This document shows, piece after piece, positions 1 to 8,039 of a stretch of 39,886 nt of DNA. The stretch spans positions 12,812 through 52,697 of the forward strand of contig JACNJM010000161.1 of assembly GCA_014382605.1 (NCBI GenBank), given 5' to 3'. Every line of letters starts with the position of its first letter. Within the stretch, counting starts at the first letter, position 1. Made by a program: the position numbers and the translations under genes. The notes beneath the pieces were generated by a model that searched no databases, had not been told where the DNA came from, and saw nothing but the letters and a program-made list of their open reading frames with translations. The stretch is from Anaerolineae bacterium (GTDB lineage: Bacteria > Chloroflexota > Anaerolineae > Anaerolineales > UBA11858).

Positions 1-333
1 TGCCCGGCGCTGGCGATTTTTAGTTTCAAGTGGAATACACCTTTATTAGGGGTGGTGCTGCTTGTGTTCATCCTCAGCTCGATGCTGGTGAAGCGTTTCT
101 CATGCAAATATCTCTGCCCACTGGGGGCCGCGCTGGCGATCTTCAATAAAGTATCACCCATCCACATAGCCACCAACTCGGGGAAGTGTACCCACTGCGG
201 GCGCTGCGAAGCTGAATGTCCGGTGGATATTCCCGCGATCCCCGAAAATTTGCGCTCCGCGGAGTGTATCCGCTGCCTGGAATGTATCGAAACCTGCACA
301 CGGCCAGAGGCTATCGAGCTCCATATCGGATGA
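1..333 (+). CDS. 4Fe-4S polyferredoxin, NapH/NosR-type membrane protein, C-terminal fragment (5' end outside window)
   Basis: Frame is open from base 1 (CPALAIFSFKWNTPLLGVVLL...). KRFSCKYLCPLGA motif plus CTHCGRCEAECP and CIRCLECIETC ferredoxin motifs. Confidence 0.85.
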   Translation, partial: CPALAIFSFKWNTPLLGVVLLVFILSSMLVKRFSCKYLCPLGAALAIFNKVSPIHIATNSGKCTHCGRCEAECPVDIPAIPENLRSAECIRCLECIETCTRPEAIELHIG

Positions 334-340
334 TGACAAA

Positions 341-1066
341 ATGACCGCCTATTCGACCTCGCTTGCCCAAACCAGGGCAATACATCACAACCAAAAATTG
401 GGGAAGATTCTGTCACAAGTACCCTATTTTTCGGGCCTGGATTCCGCAGCAATGCGCTGTGTGATTTCGGCAAGTATTCGGCAAGTTTATCGCGCCGGTC
501 AAATTGTTTTTATGGAAGGGGAGCCATGTATCGGTTTATATGTGGTTGAAAAAGGGTGGCTACGAGCCGTAAAAACATCGGGCAGCGGCCGCGAGCAAGT
601 GATTCGTTTTGTTGGCCCTGGCGATGCTTTTAATGAAGTCGGTGTGCTGACGGGTGGAGTTAATGTGGTCATGGTCGAAGCGTTAGAAAATGCTTCGGTG
701 GTTATCGTTCAGCGAGAAATTCTGCTCAGCCTGGTAGATCACTGCCCGACATTGGCGAAATCGATTATCGAAAATCTGGCAAGCCGCGTATTATATGCCA
801 TGAATTTAGTAACCGAGTTATCGCTGCACCCGGTAGAAAGCCGCCTGGCGCGATTTTTGCTCGAACAAGCCGCCGGGCAAGATACGATTAGCCGCAAGAG
901 TTGGGCTACCCAAGCCGCAATAGCCGCACGAATTGGCACAGTGCCGGTTGTGATCAATCGAGCTTTCCGCGGTCTGATTGAATGCAAACTCATCGACCTG
1001 GAAAGGAATCAGATCCACATTTTGGATCGCGCCGAATTGGAACGCCGGGCTTTTTCTGGCGAGTAA
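341..1066 (+). CDS. Crp/Fnr-family transcriptional regulator
   Basis: 241 aa; cyclic-nucleotide-binding-like beta-roll (GQIVFMEGEPCIGLYVVEKGWLRAVK...GPGDAFNEVGVLTGG) and a C-terminal winged HTH. Confidence 0.85.
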   Translation: MTAYSTSLAQTRAIHHNQKLGKILSQVPYFSGLDSAAMRCVISASIRQVYRAGQIVFMEGEPCIGLYVVEKGWLRAVKTSGSGREQVIRFVGPGDAFNEVGVLTGGVNVVMVEALENASVVIVQREILLSLVDHCPTLAKSIIENLASRVLYAMNLVTELSLHPVESRLARFLLEQAAGQDTISRKSWATQAAIAARIGTVPVVINRAFRGLIECKLIDLERNQIHILDRAELERRAFSGE

Positions 1067-1223
1067 GCGCTCAGTGCGAAAAATAAATTTGGTTTTCCTC
1101 TTTCGGACGGGGTCCCGTTAAAAACGATTGAGTCAAAAAGTAAACCTAAGTCAATGACAACTCTGGTATCTCCAGATAATCTAGGGGGAGAAGTTCAAAT
1201 TTTATCTACCAAGGAGAAAGAAA

Positions 1224-1973
1224 ATGAAAAAAACACTTTTCGCACTTGCGGTTTTATTCACCGCAATTCTTGCCGTGACGGCTTTCACCCCAACGATCGC
1301 CGCCGATGCGGAGCCAGAACCCATTTGGACACAAGATTATATTGCACAAGTTCCGCCCATCATGATGAAAGACCCCTATTTGGAGATGTTTGGGCAGACC
1401 GATGGCGCGATCCCCTACACCTATGAGGAAGCGGTGAAACTCTCGGGCCACTCGTGCGGCGCAATCACCGGCGCATGGACGATCACCCGCAAAGCGCTAG
1501 AAGTCTTGTATCCCGATGGAGAAATTCCTGTGCGCGGCCAGATTTTAGTGGAAGCTCCCGGGGCAGAAGATGAATGGTATATCGGCGTTTTTGGTGAAGT
1601 GATTACGTATATCACCGGAGCGTCGCCAAAAACCGGTTTTATTGGCGCTGAGTTTGGGCAGGCAAATAGTGTATTCGTGCGCCAGAATAAAATGGTCTAC
1701 ACCGAAGAACCCGTTGGCACCGCCCCGCCCATGCTGGAATGGATTTTCGAGCGCGCCGACACCGGCCAACGCGTGAGCGTCAACTTTAACTTGATGATGG
1801 TTCAGCCACCCGTCAGTGAAGAAAGAGTCGCCATGGGCAAGAAAATGGCCCTCGGCGAGGCCACTCCGGAAGAAGCAGCCGACTATGTGGAATATTGGAA
1901 TGCCAGAGCGATCTTCGTGCTGGAAAACGCCGATACCCTCGAAGGTTTCTTCACTGTAAAAGTTCTTGAGTAA
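1224..1973 (+). CDS. Secreted protein, possibly FmdE-like domain
   Basis: 249 aa with Sec signal peptide (MKKTLFALAVLFTAILAVTAFTPTIAADA); GHSCGAITGAW resembles the HGHxCPG-type motif of FmdE-like proteins. RBS aaggag upstream. Confidence 0.55.
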   Translation: MKKTLFALAVLFTAILAVTAFTPTIAADAEPEPIWTQDYIAQVPPIMMKDPYLEMFGQTDGAIPYTYEEAVKLSGHSCGAITGAWTITRKALEVLYPDGEIPVRGQILVEAPGAEDEWYIGVFGEVITYITGASPKTGFIGAEFGQANSVFVRQNKMVYTEEPVGTAPPMLEWIFERADTGQRVSVNFNLMMVQPPVSEERVAMGKKMALGEATPEEAADYVEYWNARAIFVLENADTLEGFFTVKVLE

Positions 1974-2011
1974 GCCTCGATAACCACTTAGCGCCCCCCA
2001 GATTTATAGTT

Positions 2012-2062
2012 ACGAGCTTCTTGCGGCCTTGTGAATTGCGCTCACATCTTCAAGAAGCTCGT
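2012..2062. repeat. Inverted repeat / stem-loop, 11-bp perfect arms, 29-nt loop
   Basis: acgagcttctt (2012-2022) / aagaagctcgt (2052-2062); the loop contains TGTGA-N7-TCACA. Confidence 0.7.
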
Positions 2063-2119
2063 TTCTTAACCAATACATATATCCCCCCAACCACATTGGC
2101 TATACCGGGAGTATCGAAT

Positions 2120-3808
2120 ATGCCAACGACCAAAAAGAATAATTTGAGTCGACGAGACTTTTTAAAATTAGGTGGGCTTTCTGCGATTGCATTGCCAATA
2201 TTAAAAAACGGCGGCGAATTAGAAACCAGCATCCATCCAGAATTTCAGACGAAAATTGGCGGTTTTTTAATCCGTCAAAGCGCTGAAGACCTCCCCCCTT
2301 ATCAGATAAACGATGACATATATCGGCGTTTTGATGCCAAAAACACAGCCCTGGGACGCACCGCCTGGGATGCCGAAATTCAGCAGAAAATTGCTGCGCA
2401 ACAATATTCGGATGTAGAGAGGATCAGAGCCAATCAGGCAGGATTCCAACAAGAAGATTTTGCCTTGCTAGAGGCCAGTTGGCTGGCCGCCAATATATCT
2501 GGCACCCGCGCCGGGATGCACGGCCTGCACAAAGGGTTGCTACAGCTCGAACCGCACCATTCCGGCCCCATTAACCCAGAGACTTACAACCTTCCCTGGG
2601 ATCTCGGCGAACAGGAAATTACCCAAAAAATCAAGAAAGCCGCGAAATTTTACGGGGCATCACTCGTTGGGATCACCAAGCTGGACGAACGCTGGATTTA
2701 CAGTCACTCGTTTGATATCGCTGTTCCAGAAGAGCATGGCGAAATTATTTTTACTTCAGCAGATCAAATTGAGATTCCAGACCCTGAAGCGTGCAAAGAA
2801 AAAATATTTGCAACCTTGGAAGCCATGGAAGACGATGATCTTAAAGACTTTATCATTACTACGTTAGAAGAAATTGATCCCGATATTTTACCGCCCGGCG
2901 CGCCCAGCCCGTTTTTAGTCGGTACGCTGCCTGCTTCGCAAGTTGCTCAAATGCTGCCAATGATGATGGACATCATGCCAGAAGTTGTCATGGAGGTGAT
3001 TGCGCAAAAACTGGAACTACCTTACGGAACCGGCAATATTGACCCAGAAGCCCTTACACGCCCGCACTATTTGGAAGACGGCACAACCCTGGCGATCCCC
3101 CAGACCATGAAGTGGGTTATCGTTATAGCCTTCGAAATCGAAGAAGATGCAATTGCCACTTCTTCGACAGCTATCAGCGCTGCCAGTCTTGGTAATGGAT
3201 ATTCACGTATTGCATCCACCGCCAGCAGACTGGCAGAATTCATTCGAGTTCTAGGGTTTAACGCCATTCCTTGTGGGGATATGACCGGCTTAAGCATCCC
3301 GATGGCAATTGATGCTGGTTTGGGCGAATTGGGTCGAAATGGACTGTTGATTACGCCCAGCTATGGGCCGCGTGTGCAACTGGCCAAAGTTATCACCGAT
3401 CTTCCATTGGTCGCCGACCAACCCATTCATTTTGGTGTGGCAGAATTTTGCGCAATTTGTAATCAGTGTGTGCCCCTTTGCCCGGGAAATGCTATTTCAG
3501 CCGCATCCCCAACGGCAGAACCCCTCAATATCAGCAACAATCCAGGGGTAGAAAAATGGCCTGTCGATGCCGAAAAATGTCTTGACGCGTCACCATCGGA
3601 TTCCGCAGTTTGCAGCACCTGCATCCAAGTATGTCCATTCAACAAGCCGGAAGGTTGGCTTCACGATGCCACGCGCATCCTGGTTGGAGCTAAAAATAAA
3701 ACGATCGACAGGTTATTGCTCAATTTGAATTATTCAAATGACAGTGAACAAAAATCACTGCCAGATAATTTTTGGGGAACGGATCGGTTTACCCATACTG
3801 AAGATTAA
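2120..3808 (+). CDS. Reductive dehalogenase (RdhA) homologue, Tat-exported, two 4Fe-4S clusters
   Basis: Internal ATG at 2120 gives MPTTKKNNLSRRDFLKLGGLSAIA (Tat). IPCGDMTGLSIPMAIDAGLGELGRNGLLITPSYGPRVQLAKVITDLPL...FGVAEFCAICNQCVPLCP and CSTCIQVCPFNKP are typical of RdhA. Confidence 0.85.
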   Translation: MPTTKKNNLSRRDFLKLGGLSAIALPILKNGGELETSIHPEFQTKIGGFLIRQSAEDLPPYQINDDIYRRFDAKNTALGRTAWDAEIQQKIAAQQYSDVERIRANQAGFQQEDFALLEASWLAANISGTRAGMHGLHKGLLQLEPHHSGPINPETYNLPWDLGEQEITQKIKKAAKFYGASLVGITKLDERWIYSHSFDIAVPEEHGEIIFTSADQIEIPDPEACKEKIFATLEAMEDDDLKDFIITTLEEIDPDILPPGAPSPFLVGTLPASQVAQMLPMMMDIMPEVVMEVIAQKLELPYGTGNIDPEALTRPHYLEDGTTLAIPQTMKWVIVIAFEIEEDAIATSSTAISAASLGNGYSRIASTASRLAEFIRVLGFNAIPCGDMTGLSIPMAIDAGLGELGRNGLLITPSYGPRVQLAKVITDLPLVADQPIHFGVAEFCAICNQCVPLCPGNAISAASPTAEPLNISNNPGVEKWPVDAEKCLDASPSDSAVCSTCIQVCPFNKPEGWLHDATRILVGAKNKTIDRLLLNLNYSNDSEQKSLPDNFWGTDRFTHTED

Positions 3809-3841
3809 TCTCATCATAACGTACTCGTAAAGAAATTGGCG

Positions 3842-3874
3842 CAGGCACAATAGAATGTTTATTGATTGTGCCTG
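3842..3874 (+). terminator. Probable intrinsic terminator after rdhA-like gene
   Basis: caggcacaat / attgtgcctg 10-bp inverted repeat followed by ttcctatttt. Confidence 0.55.
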
Positions 3875-3905
3875 TTCCTATTTTGTATTCCGGCAGGGTC
3901 TTATC

Positions 3906-3956
3906 TTGACATATGGCTACAATATGATATATTTAGTTTGACAAACTAAATATATC
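3906..3956 (+). promoter_or_regulatory. Promoter with overlapping 14+3+14 bp palindromic operator (candidate MarR box)
   Basis: TTGACA (3906-3911), 16-nt spacer, TATATT (3928-3933); perfect palindrome gatatatttagttt-gac-aaactaaatatatc (3926-3956). Confidence 0.7.
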
Positions 3957-3979
3957 GCAAATATTGGTAAAGGAATTCG

Positions 3980-4204
3980 ATGGAAATTACAAAAGATACC
4001 CGAGTGTCTGATATTCTCAAAGAGTATGGTGACATTGCCGATGTAATGGAAGTGTTTGGTGTGCAGCGCGTTGGGCGCTATTCGCTGCGCGCATTTCTGG
4101 CAAAGGCGCTGACGGTTCAAACAGCCGCCCGCATTCACCGCGTGCCCTTAGACGAGTTTTTAAGCATTTTGGATAGAGCCGTACAAAGTAGCCATAACAA
4201 CTAA
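3980..4204 (+). CDS. DUF1858-like small protein
   Basis: 74 aa, MEITKDTRVSDILKEYGDIADVMEVFGVQRVGRYSLRAFLAKALTVQTAARIHRVPLDEFL; DUF1858-type pattern. Confidence 0.65.
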   Translation: MEITKDTRVSDILKEYGDIADVMEVFGVQRVGRYSLRAFLAKALTVQTAARIHRVPLDEFLSILDRAVQSSHNN

Positions 4205-4219
4205 TCCGAGAGGCAAGTC

Positions 4220-4672
4220 ATGGACAATAATCTTGAAGAATCGGCACAAAGGTTCCTAAAATTATCGAGCAGGCTGCGCCGTCTGGGAGCGGACGACTCT
4301 CCCCCGGAAGCTGTGCGCGTTTCGATATCGCATTTGCCGTTGATCGAATACGCAGCCAATCACGCCGGTTGTGGTATTCAGGAAATGGCCGAGGGGTTGA
4401 AACTCGCCACGCCAACAGTGAGCATTAGCGTGCGCCAGCTCGAAAAAAATGGCATGTTCACGCGCCAGCCTCACCCCGAGGATGGGCGCGCTGTGCAAAT
4501 ATTTCTGACGCCCAAAGGCCGGGAAGTTCATCACCGCTCACATGCTTTTCACCGCAAAAAATTTGAGCAATTGCTCTCTGGCCTGACCCCTGAAGAACGA
4601 CAAATCTTGCTCGATCTGCTTGAACGAGCGCTCAATCTTGCAGAAACAAATAACCCAGGAGACCTATCATGA
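4220..4672 (+). CDS. MarR-family transcriptional regulator
   Basis: 150 aa; winged HTH GIQEMAEGLKLATPTVSISVRQLEKNGMFTRQPHPEDGRAVQIFLTPKG. Confidence 0.85.
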   Translation: MDNNLEESAQRFLKLSSRLRRLGADDSPPEAVRVSISHLPLIEYAANHAGCGIQEMAEGLKLATPTVSISVRQLEKNGMFTRQPHPEDGRAVQIFLTPKGREVHHRSHAFHRKKFEQLLSGLTPEERQILLDLLERALNLAETNNPGDLS

Positions 4673-4932
4673 AAAAGTTTTTTAACAAGTGGACGCGCGT
4701 ATTTCACCGCTGGATTGCCTTACCCACACTTATTATCATTCCACTCGCTGTAATCGCAAAATTTACTGGCGATGGTGCGGAGCATTTGCCGCCGCAGCTC
4801 GAGCAATTTCAATCCATCTTAATGCTACTGCTTGCGATTAGCGGCGCCTACCTTTACCTGATTCCGTATCTGGCAAAATGGGCACGCAACAAACGCAAGC
4901 AAACGTCACAAGCAGACGTGACACGAAAGTAA
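4669..4932 (+). CDS. Small two-TM membrane protein
   Basis: 87 aa, two hydrophobic segments; ATGA overlap with the marR stop. Confidence 0.6.
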   Translation: MKKFFNKWTRVFHRWIALPTLIIIPLAVIAKFTGDGAEHLPPQLEQFQSILMLLLAISGAYLYLIPYLAKWARNKRKQTSQADVTRK

Positions 4933-4945
4933 CAGGAATGGCTTT

Positions 4946-6169
4946 ATGATCGCATATCTCATTATGTCATTTTTGTATTTTATCGTTGCCATTGTGATCG
5001 CATTAGCCGCGTCATTTGCAAGCTGGCAAATCCTGCCCTGGTTTAACGGTATGGTCTGGCTGCGCGTCCATTTCATCACACTGGGCATATTTACCCAACT
5101 TGTGTTTGGGGCTATGCCAATCCTATCCGCTAAATATTATGGCTTACCACGCCCAAAAATGCGTTGGGATATCTGGCTGTCATTGAATGCGGGCATTGCC
5201 CTGCTGCTATTCGGCATTCCCCTGGTGAATAGTGTGCCGATTATTGCCGGTGGCACGTTGGTTTTCGTTGCCACAACCCTGCTGCTGATCCAAATCTCCG
5301 ACATTCGCTCCCAATCTGAAAGAGCATTGGCGATTACAAATGGCCGCAAATTCTACATCGCCGGGCTGTCCTACTTCTTGGTCGGCATCCTTGTGGGTAC
5401 GGGTTTGTTCACCAACTGGTCGGGGCCGCTGGGGATTATGGGAGATGCGGGCGAAGTGCATATTCATGCCAATAACTGGGGCTTTATGTCGCTGGTTTTT
5501 ATTGGATTTTTCGTTGACCTGTATCCCAAATGGGCCAGAAGGGAATTATCCAACCCAAAAGCCATTACCCCAATTTTCTGGATGATGACCGCAGGCGCAC
5601 TAGCCCTGATTCTCAGCCCCTGGTTTGCAAATACAACTCTGGCCGCGGTGGGCGCCGTTTTGCACACATCGGCCAATATCTGGCTGCTTGTGATTGCCAT
5701 CAAACCATTGCGCGGCGACAAACCTGCCTGGACGGCGGGGATGGCCCAAATGCTGGTCTCCTACCTCTGGCTGTTTGCCCCCTTGTCGATGGCTCCATTT
5801 GTCATTTTTGGTATTGAAAGCCTCCTGCCGGCCAAATTACTGGAAGCGACAACACCGCAAGCGCTGATTTATGGCTGGCTGCTGCAATTTGGGTTCGCAA
5901 TCGTTCCCTATTTTTTCCAGCGCTTTTTCGTCAATGAAGAAAGTGCCGAATTAGGCGGCACCTGGCTTAGTTTTTGGCTGGTAAATGTAGGCGCAATTCT
6001 GTTGTGGGCCAGCATTCTTATCCAACCTGTACGCGGTTTGCTGCATGGCGGCGCCTATTTATTGTGGGCGATTGCTTTCATCCCGGTTGCAATGGATTTG
6101 TGGAGAAAGATATCCACAGGGATGGCAAAAGCAGAAGCTGCGATGGATCACTCAGGGTCATTGCAATGA
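4946..6169 (+). CDS. Polytopic membrane protein, heme-copper-oxidase/NnrS-like
   Basis: 407 aa, roughly 10-12 hydrophobic segments; in-membrane His motifs WLRVHFITLG, GEVHIHANNWG, HTSANIW. Confidence 0.55.
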   Translation: MIAYLIMSFLYFIVAIVIALAASFASWQILPWFNGMVWLRVHFITLGIFTQLVFGAMPILSAKYYGLPRPKMRWDIWLSLNAGIALLLFGIPLVNSVPIIAGGTLVFVATTLLLIQISDIRSQSERALAITNGRKFYIAGLSYFLVGILVGTGLFTNWSGPLGIMGDAGEVHIHANNWGFMSLVFIGFFVDLYPKWARRELSNPKAITPIFWMMTAGALALILSPWFANTTLAAVGAVLHTSANIWLLVIAIKPLRGDKPAWTAGMAQMLVSYLWLFAPLSMAPFVIFGIESLLPAKLLEATTPQALIYGWLLQFGFAIVPYFFQRFFVNEESAELGGTWLSFWLVNVGAILLWASILIQPVRGLLHGGAYLLWAIAFIPVAMDLWRKISTGMAKAEAAMDHSGSLQ

Positions 6170-6729
6170 AACTTATTGATAATCTGGTAGCCATATCGGA
6201 AAAACCACTTTCGCCAGAGAATGATTTTCTGGCGAAAATTCTTCCAATTTTCGTTTTCTTTTTCTTCTTTCCCGCGCTGCTTTTTATCATACCGAAATTT
6301 ATCATTGACCCATGGCTGCGCTTGCCAATATTGTTTGGTTTTTCCGTCCGGATCATTCCATCAGGAGCTTTGATTGTACTGGGTTTATTCTTTCTAATCG
6401 CGTCCACCAGAGCGCAAAGGGAAATCGGTAAAGGCACACCCATGCCGCTGAAGGCCACGCAAAAACTTGTTGTGGAAATACCGTATTCCTATTGCCGCAA
6501 TCCGCTCTATTTTGGCCTGATCAACTTCTTTTCGGGCATCAGCATCTTGATTGGCTCAATCAGTTCATTGGTGATGGTTTTTATCTATGCAATCATCATC
6601 GTGTTGTATGCCAAACTCATCGAAGAGCGGGAACTGGAAAAAAGATTTGGCGATGACTATATTGCCTACAAAGCAACCACACCGTTTATTATCCCAGGGC
6701 TTCGCCTTATAAGGAGAAATACAAAATGA
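6166..6729 (+). CDS. Isoprenylcysteine carboxyl methyltransferase-like (ICMT/PEMT fold) membrane methyltransferase
   Basis: Starts at 6166 overlapping the upstream stop; VEIPYSYCRNPLYFGLINFF...EERELEKRFGDDYIAYKATTPFIIP. Confidence 0.75.
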   Translation: MKLIDNLVAISEKPLSPENDFLAKILPIFVFFFFFPALLFIIPKFIIDPWLRLPILFGFSVRIIPSGALIVLGLFFLIASTRAQREIGKGTPMPLKATQKLVVEIPYSYCRNPLYFGLINFFSGISILIGSISSLVMVFIYAIIIVLYAKLIEERELEKRFGDDYIAYKATTPFIIPGLRLIRRNTK

Positions 6730-7121
6730 ATTCCAAACGTACCAAAACGGCTGCCGTATTGGCATTTATCATTGGCGCGATGGCGATCTTTGCAGGCGGA
6801 CAGGTTCTACTCGGCAAGGTCATGGATTACTATGTGATTGATTGGCTTCCAATCTACAATTTCATACTTGGACTGGTGTCTGTTGGTTTCACAGCGATCC
6901 TCATTTGGAAAGATCATAAACTCGCCCTGCCAACAGCCATTACCACATTCGGAATACATGCTTTTGTGATGTTCATCTTGCAGATTGCCTATCGAAGCGT
7001 AGTTGCTCCTGACAGCACTATCGCCATGACGGTCAGAATAGTGGTATGGGCAATCATCATCTGGCTACTTATAATTGAAAAACAAAGAAGGAAAGCTGAA
7101 TCAGGTGGGCTGAACGGCTAA
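6726..7121 (+). CDS. Hypothetical membrane protein
   Basis: 131 aa, about four hydrophobic segments; overlaps the upstream stop (ATGA). Confidence 0.6.
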   Translation: MNSKRTKTAAVLAFIIGAMAIFAGGQVLLGKVMDYYVIDWLPIYNFILGLVSVGFTAILIWKDHKLALPTAITTFGIHAFVMFILQIAYRSVVAPDSTIAMTVRIVVWAIIIWLLIIEKQRRKAESGGLNG

Positions 7122-7199
7122 ACAGAATTGACTGCAAAGCCACTATGAAAGAAACGATCCTCATACTTTCAGGCCAACCAGCGAAGATCTCAATTCGAA

Positions 7200-7215
7200 T
7201 GTGACCAAAATCACA
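7200..7215. promoter_or_regulatory. Candidate Crp-type binding site
   Basis: TGTGACCAAAATCACA = TGTGA-N6-TCACA, about 93 bp upstream of the ORF at 7308. Confidence 0.55.
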
Positions 7216-7307
7216 GACGGGGGTTGTAGAATGTGGAAGAATTAGTGCAGAGGTGAAAAACACCTCTGCTGCTATCTATCAATCTATATTCCCTAAGGAG
7301 TCCCACC

Positions 7308-7934
7308 ATGACCATGCTCGACCGAGTTCTTCTTCTGCTCACCGGCCTTTCGGCGGTGTACCTGATCTGGCGATTTTGGGGCCGCTACAGCAAAAACAAA
7401 GCCCTGCATGATTTGTACTATATGACGGGTTTTGCGGTTTTATTCGTCTCTGGCGTGCTGCTGATCTTCGGCGGCTGGGGCTTGTTAGCATCACCGCTGG
7501 TGCTGACGGTCGCATCGCTAATTCCCTTGAATATTTCCATGGGTCTTATGAATCAGTTCTTGCCACAATATAAAAAAGCCTATTCCTGGTTTGCCCTAGT
7601 TGGATTTCTGGCGATTGCCGTAACCAGCATCAGCGGTATGGCGCTGAAAAGCGTTGCCGTGCCGGTATTCCACGGCGTGGCAGGCCTGATTATTTTTGGC
7701 CTGCCACTCTACCTGTGTTTTGGAACAAAAACTGCGCCTAAGGGTTTTGGTGCGGTGGGCATCGGCGGGATGCTGATCGGTATTGGCGGGATTGCGCTGG
7801 CGTTTTATAAAGCAGGCAAGCCCCTCTTTGGCATCTTCACCGGCGAATTCATTTTGATGATTCTAGCGCCACTTCTCTTGCTCATGACCCTGGCCTACAC
7901 CTTTGGCTTTATGAAAGACATCAAAGCCGGTTAA
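7308..7934 (+). CDS. Hypothetical polytopic membrane protein (paralogue of 11752..12357)
   Basis: 208 aa; MLDRVLLLLTGLSAVYLI ... GIGGMLIGIGGIALAFYKAGKPL...LLLLMTLAY. RBS aaggag. Confidence 0.65.
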   Translation: MTMLDRVLLLLTGLSAVYLIWRFWGRYSKNKALHDLYYMTGFAVLFVSGVLLIFGGWGLLASPLVLTVASLIPLNISMGLMNQFLPQYKKAYSWFALVGFLAIAVTSISGMALKSVAVPVFHGVAGLIIFGLPLYLCFGTKTAPKGFGAVGIGGMLIGIGGIALAFYKAGKPLFGIFTGEFILMILAPLLLLMTLAYTFGFMKDIKAG

Positions 7935-7965
7935 TTCTGCGCCCATTTGACTTTTAATAAAGACG

Positions 7966-8015
7966 ATCAACCTGCTCTGTGTTATCTTCATAACATATTC
8001 GTGGAGCAGGTTGAT
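7966..8015 (+). repeat. Nested stem-loop upstream of HCO-like gene
   Basis: atcaacctgctc (7966-7977) / gagcaggttgat (8004-8015), enclosing tgttat-cttc-ataaca (7980-7995); followed by ttttta. Confidence 0.65.
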
Positions 8016-8039
8016 TTTTATCGCAAGGAGTAATATCTT

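Noticed and set aside
4669-4932. 87-aa membrane protein as RdhB anchor
   Set aside because: Two rather than three TM segments, separated from rdhA by DUF1858 and marR genes, no RdhB motif seen.
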